DNA of 15,474 nt from an uncultured Muribaculaceae bacterium. GTDB taxonomy: Bacteria > Bacteroidota > Bacteroidia > Bacteroidales > Muribaculaceae. Of the stretch, positions 1-5,168 are shown piece after piece (the first letter of the stretch is position 1; each line of letters starts with the position of its first letter). Made by a program: the position numbers and the translations under genes. Where the stretch lies: NCBI GenBank assembly GCA_934663645.1, contig CAKUKR010000057.1, positions 1-15,474 of the forward strand, written 5' to 3'. The notes under the pieces were generated by a model, which saw only the letters and a program-made list of their open reading frames with translations, searched no databases and was not told where the DNA came from.

Positions 1-32
1 AGGCGTTGTATCAGTTCTTGCAGTTTGCTCAT
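1..32 (-). CDS. hsdS: Type I restriction enzyme specificity subunit HsdS, N-terminal fragment
   Basis: This is a partial gene cut by the left edge of the window. The minus strand reads ATG at 32-30 and then encodes MSKLQELIQRL. That matches the usual beginning of Bacteroidales HsdS proteins, which often start with a short MSKLxELI helix before the first target-recognition domain. HsdS is the DNA-recognition subunit that joins HsdM to form the methyltransferase and HsdR to form the nuclease. Its position downstream of hsdM on the same strand fits an operon. Only 11 codons are visible, so identity rests on this short match plus context. The two target-recognition domains lie outside the window. 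Confidence 0.6.
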   Translation of the reverse strand, partial: MSKLQELIQR

Positions 33-57
33 TTAATTATCGCTTTATGCTGTCACA

Positions 58-151
58 GTAGGGACACGGCGTGCCGTGTCCGAAGGGCGGCGAGTGGGTA
101 TATCGTTGATTTGCACTGTCTTGGCGCGGACACGGCACGCCATGTCCCTAC
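58..151. repeat. Inverted REP-like palindromic repeat between the 68-aa ORF and hsdS
   Basis: Two 25-nt arms, at 58-82 and 127-151, are inverted copies of each other with a single mismatch. The left arm begins GTAGGGACACGGCGTGCC. Each arm also contains its own near-perfect palindrome (GGACACGGC, 2 nt, GCCGTGTCC at 62-81), so the element can fold as two small hairpins or as one long stem around a 44-nt loop. Part of the arm recurs at 2921-2945. Paired palindromes in a gap between genes are typical of REP/BIME-type dispersed elements. It occupies most of the 148-nt gap inside the hsd operon and would be transcribed with it. An effect on hsdS expression is possible but not shown. Confidence 0.75.
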
Positions 152-180
152 TCTGCCGGTAATGTTTCTATGCGCCGTTG

Positions 181-387
181 TCATATCGTTTTCGTTTCGG
201 GTTCGGCGGCGGCGCGGTCTAACCGCCGCATTGCGTCTTCTGCCGATATCCGTACCGGCTGTCCGTCCGCATCGGCTACTATCACCGGCTCGCCGAGCTT
301 CGCCTTGCGTTCAAACAATCGGCGTTGCGCCGTCTGTATCCCTTCGCTTATCCTGCTGAACAGCTTTATTTCTTCTTGCTCTGACAT
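181..387 (-). CDS. Small conserved-looking protein paired with the zeta-like kinase
   Basis: This 68-aa ORF begins with ATG at 387-385, inside the 3' end of the kinase gene (22-nt overlap), and ends with TGA at 183-181. The overlap suggests translational coupling. The protein is charged: an N-terminal helix rich in Glu, Arg and Lys, a central segment LGEPVIVADADGQPVRISAE, and an acidic tail. Small ORFs of this kind are often found directly after COG4185/zeta-type kinase genes, from memory of such loci, so a partner or antitoxin-like role is a reasonable guess. No DNA-binding motif or known domain is visible and the function is unknown. It sits between the kinase and hsdS in a type I restriction operon. 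Confidence 0.7.
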   Translation of the reverse strand: MSEQEEIKLFSRISEGIQTAQRRLFERKAKLGEPVIVADADGQPVRISAEDAMRRLDRAAAEPETKTI

Positions 388-941
388 AACGATTTGATTC
401 TTGCAAATTTGTCGTGATCTACGATTATACTGCGGTCAACAATCGGACGCATCGGACCTCCGTTGTCGTACATTGACCAGACATCGACTTCGGGGGCGTA
501 AATTTCCAGCAGGTTGCGCAGCCCGAGCCAGTAGCGTCGGCGTATGACCTCGCGGGGTATGTCATGCCCTCCTTCTGCCACCCTTTGCGCCACGCGCATC
601 TCTGCCATTTCGGGCGAGGGTAGCCAGAAGAACAGCAGCATCACTGTGTAGCCGGCAGCCTTGGCCCGCCGGACAAGGCCCGCGTAGCTGCGTGTCGCCA
701 GTGTCGTCTCTATAGCGAATGTCTCCCCTCGCGTGAGGAGGCTGTCTATGCGCTCCAGCATCAGCCGCCCGGCCTGGACTGCCACCTCTTCGGGCTGGAA
801 CGGCGACAGGCCTTTGGCGATCTCGTCGGCGTTGACAAACTCGCGGCAGTGCAGCACCTCGGGCAGCACTGTCATCGATGCCGTGGTCTTGCCCGCGCCG
901 TTGCACCCTGCGATGATGTATAATGCCGGTGTGCCGTTCAT
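366..941 (-). CDS. Zeta-toxin/COG4185-like P-loop kinase embedded in the hsd operon
   Basis: The gene encodes a 191-aa P-loop protein. A Walker A motif GCNGAGKT is at residues 12-19, followed by [11 protein letters not shown] (about 35-45) and FAIETTL (75-81). Near the C-terminal half are [10 protein letters not shown] and an arginine pair in IRRRYW. This order is typical of the zeta_toxin/COG4185 group. True zeta toxins phosphorylate UDP-N-acetylglucosamine and block cell-wall synthesis, but many short chromosomal homologues have no proven substrate. The start ATG (941-939) overlaps the hsdM stop as ATGA, so translation is probably coupled to hsdM. Its 3' end overlaps the 68-aa ORF by 22 nt. 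No classical epsilon antitoxin is seen. Family assignment is firm; toxic activity and substrate are inference. Confidence 0.85.
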   Translation of the reverse strand: MNGTPALYIIAGCNGAGKTTASMTVLPEVLHCREFVNADEIAKGLSPFQPEEVAVQAGRLMLERIDSLLTRGETFAIETTLATRSYAGLVRRAKAAGYTVMLLFFWLPSPEMAEMRVAQRVAEGGHDIPREVIRRRYWLGLRNLLEIYAPEVDVWSMYDNGGPMRPIVDRSIIVDHDKFARIKSLCQSKKK

Positions 942-2500
942 TGCGCGTCGGTTTCAAGTTCGGCGATTATGGCGTCGATTTCGGCGCGGAGCTCGTTCTC
1001 GCGTGCCACGATGCGGCGTATGCGCTCGTTCAGCTCGGTTATGTCTACCTTCTCGCGCTTGTCCTCGGCCTCGACATAGCTGCTCACGGAGAGGTTGTAG
1101 CCGTTGTCGGCAATGCGGCCGTTGCTCACCGAGGCGGCGACATATTTCACCTCCTCCTTGCTCTCGAAAATGCTGACGATGCGGGCGATATGCTCCTCGG
1201 TCATCACGTTGTTGTTGGTCTCCTTGACGAAGAACTCCTCGCCGCTGGCGTCGATAAACTGTGTCACGGGCGCGTCCTTGTGCTTCGAGAGGACGAGGAT
1301 GTTGGTGGCGATGCTCGTGCCGTAGAAGAGGTTTGGCGGCAGCGAGATGACGGTCTCGATGAAGTTGTTGTCAACGAGGTATTTGCGTATCTTCTGCTCC
1401 GCGCCTCCACGGTAGAAAATGCCGGGGAAGCAGACTATGGCAGCGCGACCTCGAGCCGAGAGGTAGTGTAGCGAGTGGAGTATGAAGGCGAAGTCGGCCT
1501 TGCTCTTGGGCGCAAGCACGCCGGCGGGGGCGAAGCGGTCGTCGTTGATGAGCGTAGGGTCGCCGCTGCCTATCCAAGTCACGGAGTATGGAGGGTTGGA
1601 CACTATCGCATCGAAGGGCTTCTGGTCGCCGTACTGCGGGTTGAGGAGCGTGTCGCCGAGCGCGATGTCAAACTTGTCGTAGTTGATGTTGTGCAGGAAC
1701 ATGTTCATCCGCGCCAGGTTGTAGGTGGTCTGGTTTATTTCCTGCCCGAAGAAGCCGCCCTCGATGATGTGGTCGTCAAACTGTTTTTTCGCCTGCAGCA
1801 ACAGCGAGCCAGAGCCGCAAGCGGGGTCGTATATCTTGTTGACGGAGGACTGCCCCGACATGGCGAGCCGCGCAATGAGGCGCGAGACGTTCTGCGGGGT
1901 GAAGAACTCGCCGCCGGACTTGCCGGCGTTGGCGGCATAGTTGGAGATGAGGAACTCGTAAGCGTCGCCGAAGAGGTCGATCTCATTGTCCTCGAAGTTG
2001 CCGAAATCGAGGCTCTCCACCCCCTTGATCACCGCCGCGAGCCGCTTGTTCTTCGCCTCAACGGTGTTGCCGAGGCGGCTGCTGCGGGTGTCGAAGTCGG
2101 CGAAAAGCCCCTTGATGTTGTGCTCGGAGGCATAGCCGTGAGCCGAGCCCTCGATAGCGTCGAGCACAGCCGCCAGGTCGGTGTTCAGGTTGGGGTTGGT
2201 GTTGGCAGTCTTGGCGATGTTGGCGAAGAGCTGGCTGGGATATATGAAATATCCCTTGGTCTTGGTGGCATCGTCCTTGATTTCGGGGGTAATCACGTCG
2301 TCTGGGAGGGAGGCGTAATTCACGTCGGGGTCGCCGCCCTCGATGAAGCGGGCGAAATGCTCGCTGATGAAGCGGTAGAAGAGTGTGCCGAGGACAAACT
2401 GCTTGAAGTCCCAGCCGTCCACCGCGCCGCGCACGTCATTGGCGATTTTCCAGATGGTGGATTGCAAGTTAGCCCTTTGGGCGATGCCGTTGTCAGCCAT
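938..2500 (-). CDS. hsdM: Type I restriction-modification DNA methyltransferase subunit HsdM
   Basis: This 520-aa protein is full length for HsdM. An N-terminal helical domain (about 1-150) is followed by the N6-adenine methyltransferase fold, with [12 protein letters not shown] (197-208), the S-adenosylmethionine-binding motif [12 protein letters not shown] (225-236) and the catalytic motif NPPY (302-305). The C-terminus (about 480-516) is a Glu/Arg-rich helix likely to form a coiled coil that contacts HsdS. It methylates adenine in the host recognition site, protecting it from HsdR. All motifs are intact. The downstream order is kinase, 68-aa ORF, hsdS, with a 4-nt overlap to the kinase. 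The start at 2500 lies about 40 nt from a TACCTTTG box. hsdR is not in the window. Confidence 0.97.
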   Translation of the reverse strand: MADNGIAQRANLQSTIWKIANDVRGAVDGWDFKQFVLGTLFYRFISEHFARFIEGGDPDVNYASLPDDVITPEIKDDATKTKGYFIYPSQLFANIAKTANTNPNLNTDLAAVLDAIEGSAHGYASEHNIKGLFADFDTRSSRLGNTVEAKNKRLAAVIKGVESLDFGNFEDNEIDLFGDAYEFLISNYAANAGKSGGEFFTPQNVSRLIARLAMSGQSSVNKIYDPACGSGSLLLQAKKQFDDHIIEGGFFGQEINQTTYNLARMNMFLHNINYDKFDIALGDTLLNPQYGDQKPFDAIVSNPPYSVTWIGSGDPTLINDDRFAPAGVLAPKSKADFAFILHSLHYLSARGRAAIVCFPGIFYRGGAEQKIRKYLVDNNFIETVISLPPNLFYGTSIATNILVLSKHKDAPVTQFIDASGEEFFVKETNNNVMTEEHIARIVSIFESKEEVKYVAASVSNGRIADNGYNLSVSSYVEAEDKREKVDITELNERIRRIVARENELRAEIDAIIAELETDAQ

Positions 2501-2539
2501 AGAGAGTCAGGTATGATTGTCTGTTGTTGCTATGAAATA

Positions 2540-2547
2540 CAAAGGTA
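2540..2547 (-). promoter_or_regulatory. Probable promoter of the hsdM operon (-7 box)
   Basis: On the minus strand the sequence reads TACCTTTG, a perfect TAnnTTTG Bacteroidetes -7 element, about 40 nt upstream of the hsdM start. No clear TTTG box is found 19-21 nt further upstream, so the promoter is supported by one element and by position. Confidence 0.6.
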
Positions 2548-2654
2548 CGATTTTGCGGCGAGAGATGCCGCCGTCAGCCGTGACTTTAACATATAGTCGC
2601 CGAGTCCCCGCCATGACAGCATGGCTTTGTCGCGGGAGGGTATGCGAATAAATG

Positions 2655-2678
2655 CAAAAAAGCAAGGGAAGGCTTGCC
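2655..2678 (-). terminator. Candidate intrinsic terminator on the minus strand
   Basis: On the minus strand GCAAG (2677-2673) pairs with CTTGC (2666-2662) around a 6-nt loop and is followed directly by a run of six T (2661-2656). The stem is only 5-6 bp. It could end transcripts arriving from the abi gene, after they cross the tRNA in antisense. It also overlaps the TTGC box of the tRNA promoter on the other strand. Confidence 0.35.
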
Positions 2679-2704
2679 GGTGTCGTGGGAATTGGCTAAC
2701 TTTG
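2674..2704 (+). promoter_or_regulatory. Promoter of tRNA-Tyr
   Basis: TTGC at 2674-2677 and TAACTTTG at 2697-2704 are separated by 19 nt, matching the Bacteroidetes -33/-7 promoter. The predicted transcription start, around 2709-2711, is only a few nucleotides before the mature tRNA end at 2717. Confidence 0.75.
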
Positions 2705-2716
2705 CGGTCGCAAAAA

Positions 2717-2799
2717 GGGCGAATACCAGAGTGGCCAAATGGGGCAGACTGTAAATCTGCTGGTTTATACCTTCGGTGGTTCGAATCCATCTTCGCCCA
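2717..2799 (+). tRNA. tRNA-Tyr (anticodon GTA)
   Basis: The 83-nt sequence folds as a class II tRNA. The acceptor stem is GGGCGAA (2717-2723) with TTCGCCC (2792-2798), followed by discriminator A2799. The anticodon stem-loop is GCAGA-CTGTAAA-TCTGC, with anticodon GTA at 2751-2753. A long variable arm follows, and the T-arm contains TTCGAAT. A long variable arm with a GTA anticodon is the bacterial tyrosine tRNA. The CCA end is not encoded. It has its own promoter and lies between the type I restriction operon and the abi gene; tRNA genes are common integration sites, but no second copy of its 3' end was found here. Confidence 0.97.
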
Positions 2800-2851
2800 C
2801 TGTTTCTTAATTTCATAAGATTCAATCAAGAGATTAAATTAATTGGGTTTT

Positions 2852-2890
2852 GGCCCCTTCCATGTGAATGGCGGGGGTTGATTTATTTTA
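2852..2890 (+). terminator. Candidate terminator after tRNA-Tyr
   Basis: An imperfect hairpin pairs CCCC (2854-2857) with GGGG (about 2873-2876) and CCAT (2860-2863) with ATGG (2868-2871), around a GTGA loop, with a small internal loop between the two stems. A T-rich but interrupted tail follows at 2878-2890. It lies about 55 nt after the tRNA and is the best terminator candidate on this strand. Confidence 0.4.
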
Positions 2891-2920
2891 TAGAGGCGGC
2901 TCAACTGCCGCATCAGAGTG

Positions 2921-2945
2921 TGCCACGGTAGGGACACGGCGTGCC
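2921..2945. repeat. Partial second copy of the REP-like repeat
   Basis: Positions 2921-2945 match 51-75 at 23 of 25 bases in direct orientation, including an exact 18-nt block GTAGGGACACGGCGTGCC (2928-2945). The match stops at the middle of the palindrome, so this copy is truncated and lacks its second half. Just upstream, GCGGC (2896-2900) and GCCGC (2907-2911) form a small separate hairpin. The copy lies 24 nt beyond the abi stop codon. Confidence 0.7.
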
Positions 2946-2968
2946 TAAGAGCCAGTGCATATATTCTG

Positions 2969-3685
2969 CTATACGATGGTGCGGCTCGCCTTTATATTCA
3001 GGTTGTTGATTTTGTTGCAGACTTGCTGTACATGGTCAAGCCCATACAGAAGCGAATGGCTGTCGATGCCCATCCAAGCGAATATGTTGCAAATCTTGCC
3101 ATATATGGTGACAATGTATGCAGTCTCAATCCGAGCCGTCTGTGCAGAAAAGCATATCGGCTCATGGTGAGCAATGCGGTTGCGCAATGAGTTTATTTTA
3201 TCCAATTCATTGAAGATGTACCGCTGATTGTATTGCTGCTGCGCTGATGAACGAGGCTTGTATGGAAATATCTGCAACAGGTTTCGACCAGCCTGTGTAT
3301 ATTGGATAGGCGAAAACATGTATTTCCAAATCCCGAACTCCATTTCAGCGAGCAATTTGGGATGAGAATAGAGGTTGCTGCGATACAGCTTGCGATAAGC
3401 ATTGAAAATTATATCTCGTGTCTTGGATAGAATCGGGAGCGTGAAAATACCATTATTTACCACCGAGTCTTTCAACCAATCTGGACCAAACTGAAACTGC
3501 ATATGGCGGTCAATCCGATTTCGGAGAGTTACCTCAAAGCAACTGACTATCGTAAACATCTCCTGTGACACCTGAAGATTGTAACGGTATAGGGTCATCG
3601 CTTTGCGAGTATCGCCATTGCACGCAGCAACATATCGCGACATTCTATCAGCAGAAATCGCGTTCTCAAAATCGGGATAATTCAT
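2969..3685 (-). CDS. Abi_2/AbiF-like abortive-infection protein with HEPN motifs
   Basis: This is a predicted cytosolic, mostly helical protein of 238 aa from ATG 3685-3683. A TTG start at 3709 would add eight residues, but the ATG gives the MNYPDFE start I would expect for Bacteroidales members. Two RNxxxxH-type motifs are present, LRNRIDRH (about residues 54-61) and LRNRIAHHEP (167-176). The second is a typical HEPN ribonuclease motif of Abi_2 proteins. Abi_2/AbiF/AbiD proteins stop phage growth by killing or arresting infected cells, probably through RNA cleavage. The gene is clearly AT-richer than its neighbours, suggesting transfer. A candidate pseudoknot RNA is encoded divergently just upstream. 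Family assignment is from memory of related sequences; activity and phage range are unknown. Confidence 0.8.
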   Translation of the reverse strand: MNYPDFENAISADRMSRYVAACNGDTRKAMTLYRYNLQVSQEMFTIVSCFEVTLRNRIDRHMQFQFGPDWLKDSVVNNGIFTLPILSKTRDIIFNAYRKLYRSNLYSHPKLLAEMEFGIWKYMFSPIQYTQAGRNLLQIFPYKPRSSAQQQYNQRYIFNELDKINSLRNRIAHHEPICFSAQTARIETAYIVTIYGKICNIFAWMGIDSHSLLYGLDHVQQVCNKINNLNIKASRTIV

Positions 3686-3712
3686 TGGCTTAACAACATT
3701 TTGGCTCAAATA

Positions 3713-3744
3713 TTTGTTTCAGATATCCAAAAGCACTACTTTTG
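3713..3744 (+). promoter_or_regulatory. Strong candidate promoter for a small RNA divergent from abi
   Basis: TTTG at 3713-3716 and TACTTTTG at 3737-3744 are separated by 20 nt, matching both Bacteroidetes promoter boxes with the expected spacing. The predicted start is about 3748. It points away from the abi gene, and the next feature downstream is a terminator hairpin only 12 nt after the -7 box. Confidence 0.6.
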
Positions 3745-3747
3745 CAG

Positions 3748-3798
3748 TGTTGAATCCCGGTAGCCCCTGAGCAATCAAGCTATCGGGTTTTGTTTTTA
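3748..3798 (+). ncRNA. Candidate ~50-nt pseudoknotted small RNA upstream of abi
   Basis: Between a near-consensus promoter and a T-rich tract lies a compact RNA candidate. CCCGGTAGC (3756-3764) pairs with GCTATCGGG (3779-3787), nine pairs with one G-U. TTGA (3750-3753) can pair with TCAA in the loop (3775-3778), which crosses the first stem and makes an H-type pseudoknot. The G-U pair would be an A-C mismatch on the other strand, so the fold favours the plus strand. RNA antitoxins of type III systems are pseudoknots of similar size, and an Rfam family of RNAs linked to abiF genes exists, as I recall. A role as antitoxin or regulator of the adjacent Abi_2 protein is inference. It may instead be only a terminator. 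Confidence 0.5.
3756..3798 (+). terminator. Intrinsic terminator of the candidate small RNA
   Basis: The nine-pair stem 3756-3764 / 3779-3787 with a 14-nt loop is followed by TTTTGTTTTT (3788-3797). This is a good Rho-independent terminator on the plus strand. No plus-strand gene ends just before it, which is why a dedicated short RNA is proposed. Confidence 0.7.
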
Positions 3799-3804
3799 TA
3801 TCCA

Positions 3805-3812
3805 CAAAGGTA
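3805..3812 (-). promoter_or_regulatory. Possible abi promoter (-7 box)
   Basis: The minus strand reads TACCTTTG, a perfect TAnnTTTG box, about 120 nt upstream of the abi ATG. No matching -33 box is seen. If used, the abi leader would run antisense across the whole candidate small RNA. Confidence 0.45.
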
Positions 3813-3953
3813 ATACAAATTGCTGATATTTGACAGCAGCCCCGACAGAAAGCATCATGACAGTTATGACGGCAAAGTTTTCGGTGGGGGTGGTTCACAC
3901 TTTCGGGGGCGATGCGCGTTGTGTATGTATAACCCTCAAAATGAACTGATGAC

Positions 3954-4271
3954 ATGAGTGTACGCAATTATTCCCCGTGGGTGAAGGTCGGCATGGCCGT
4001 TCTGCTGCTGCTGTGCCTTGCCCACATGCCTTATTTCTTCTATATGCTTGTGCGGTTTGTCGCCGCAGCGGCTTTCGTGTATCTCGCATACGTCTATTTC
4101 CGCGACAGCCGTGGCGGGCTGGGCGTTCTGTTCGTCCTGCTGGCGCTGCTGTTCCAGCCGTTCCTGCGCTTTCCTCTGGGGCGGCAGGTGTGGAATGTCA
4201 TAGATGTGGCTGTTGCGGCGTTGCTGCTGTGGCTCGTCGTGGACGCGGCCATGCGCAGGCGGCGGCGTTAG
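3954..4271 (+). CDS. Small DUF6804-like integral membrane protein
   Basis: This 105-aa protein is almost entirely hydrophobic with short basic ends. Membrane segments are at about residues 11-24, 28-48, 56-70 and 82-98, so three to four helices are likely. The tail is five arginines, placing the C-terminus in the cytoplasm by the positive-inside rule. The pattern LLLLCLAHMPYFFYMLVRF, then ALLFQPF and WNVIDV, resembles the DUF6804 family of Bacteroidetes membrane proteins, whose function is unknown. No good promoter box is seen directly upstream. A strong promoter for the next gene starts 5 nt after this stop. The 244 nt before it hold the candidate small RNA and no convincing coding region. 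Confidence 0.8.
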   Translation: MSVRNYSPWVKVGMAVLLLLCLAHMPYFFYMLVRFVAAAAFVYLAYVYFRDSRGGLGVLFVLLALLFQPFLRFPLGRQVWNVIDVAVAALLLWLVVDAAMRRRRR

Positions 4272-4275
4272 CGCA

Positions 4276-4307
4276 TTTGGCAGTTTCGGAATATTCTGCT
4301 AAATTTG
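4276..4307 (+). promoter_or_regulatory. Promoter of the lipopolysaccharide-kinase-like gene
   Basis: TTTG at 4276-4279 and TAAATTTG at 4300-4307 are separated by 20 nt, a full match to the Bacteroidetes promoter. The predicted start is near 4311-4314, only about 10 nt before the ATG at 4323, so the mRNA leader should be very short. Confidence 0.75.
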
Positions 4308-4322
4308 CAGTTGACACCGCAG

Positions 4323-5114
4323 ATGAGCAGAGACATACGCATACACCCCGACTATGATTTCCTGCGCGGCAAAATCGCGGAAATCCCCAGTCACGGCTAT
4401 ACGCCGTCGGCGGTCTATTGCCACAGCCGCAATACTGTCGAGCGCGTGGACGTGGAGGGCGTGCCGCTGGTGGTCAAGCGGTTCAAGCGGCCGAATGTGG
4501 TCAACCGGTTTGTGTACCGCCTGTGGCGGTTGCCGAAGGCTGTGCGGAGCTATGACAATGCGTTGCGGCTGACGGCCATGGGGATAGACACCCCTGCGCC
4601 GGTAGCGGTGATAGTGGACTGCCGTGGGCTGGCTGTCATGGACTCGTGGTACGTGTGCCGCCATGTCGATGCCCTGCCTGTGGGCCATTACCTGACGGAA
4701 GAGGACCGCCCGGTCATGGGCGGCCGTTTCCGCGACGATGCGATGCTGCGGGCGTTCCTGGAGTTTGCGCTGTCGCTGTTCCGCCGAGGCGTGTACCAGC
4801 GTGACTTCAACCGGGGCAATTTCCTGGTGTCACGCGGCGAGGAGGGGGAGTACCGCTTCTCGATGGTAGACATCAACCGGCTTCAGTTCCGCCGCGTGAC
4901 TCCGGCGATGGTGGCGATGGCGTTTGTCCGCTTCGGCGCGGAGCGCTGCCCGGGGCTTATCGAGAGCCTCACTGTGGAGTTCGGCACCCGTCTGGGCTAC
5001 GGCGAGGAGGTGTGCCGGCGGGCGGCGGCGCGGTGCATGGTGCTCAGCGTCCGCATGGAGCGGCGGCGTGCGCTGAAGCGCAAGCTGCGGGGCTGGCTGA
5101 AGGGGCGGCATTGA
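4323..5114 (+). CDS. Lipopolysaccharide kinase (Kdo/WaaP)-family protein
   Basis: From ATG 4323 the protein is 263 aa. An upstream TTG at 4305 lies inside the promoter box and is not credible. The sequence shows a small kinase fold: a lysine in LVVKRFK (K52), a catalytic-loop-like QRDFNRGNFLV (159-169, D161 and N166) and a metal-binding-like MVDINR (D183). These match the Kdo kinase/WaaP group, which phosphorylates sugars of the lipopolysaccharide inner core at the cytoplasmic face. The loop has Gln (Q159) where His is usual. The C-terminus is strongly basic. The following acyl-CoA synthetase starts 55 nt downstream. The acceptor is not evident from context, so other small-molecule kinase roles remain possible. 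Confidence 0.8.
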   Translation: MSRDIRIHPDYDFLRGKIAEIPSHGYTPSAVYCHSRNTVERVDVEGVPLVVKRFKRPNVVNRFVYRLWRLPKAVRSYDNALRLTAMGIDTPAPVAVIVDCRGLAVMDSWYVCRHVDALPVGHYLTEEDRPVMGGRFRDDAMLRAFLEFALSLFRRGVYQRDFNRGNFLVSRGEEGEYRFSMVDINRLQFRRVTPAMVAMAFVRFGAERCPGLIESLTVEFGTRLGYGEEVCRRAAARCMVLSVRMERRRALKRKLRGWLKGRH

Positions 5115-5168
5115 CAATGTCCCCCGCAGCAAACTATTTATGTTTCACCTGTTTAGAATGACATACCC

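Noticed and set aside
6..359. Plus-strand 117-codon frame over the left-edge repeat
   Set aside because: It runs through the inverted repeat and antisense to the 68-aa ORF and hsdS. Its composition is arginine- and serine-rich and it has no motif.
923..1471. Plus-strand open frame across the kinase/hsdM junction
   Set aside because: It is antisense to the well-supported hsdM C-terminus and has no recognisable domain.
1475..2596. Long plus-strand open frame of 373 codons antisense to hsdM
   Set aside because: HsdM has all expected motifs in the other strand. The antisense product is rich in Val, Gly and Glu without any domain, as expected of the complement of a GC-rich gene.
2780..2799. Possible attachment-site duplication of the tRNA-Tyr 3' end
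   Set aside because: I looked for the 3' end of the tRNA elsewhere in the window and found only short chance matches inside coding genes. No integrase is visible.
3857..3949. 30-codon frame ending 4 nt before the DUF6804-like gene
   Set aside because: It has no ribosome-binding site, promoter or recognisable sequence. A short leader peptide cannot be excluded but is not supported.
3719..3967. Minus-strand 82-codon frame upstream of abi
   Set aside because: It covers the candidate RNA and both promoter boxes, is rich in Cys and His without a motif pattern, and is best explained as non-coding.
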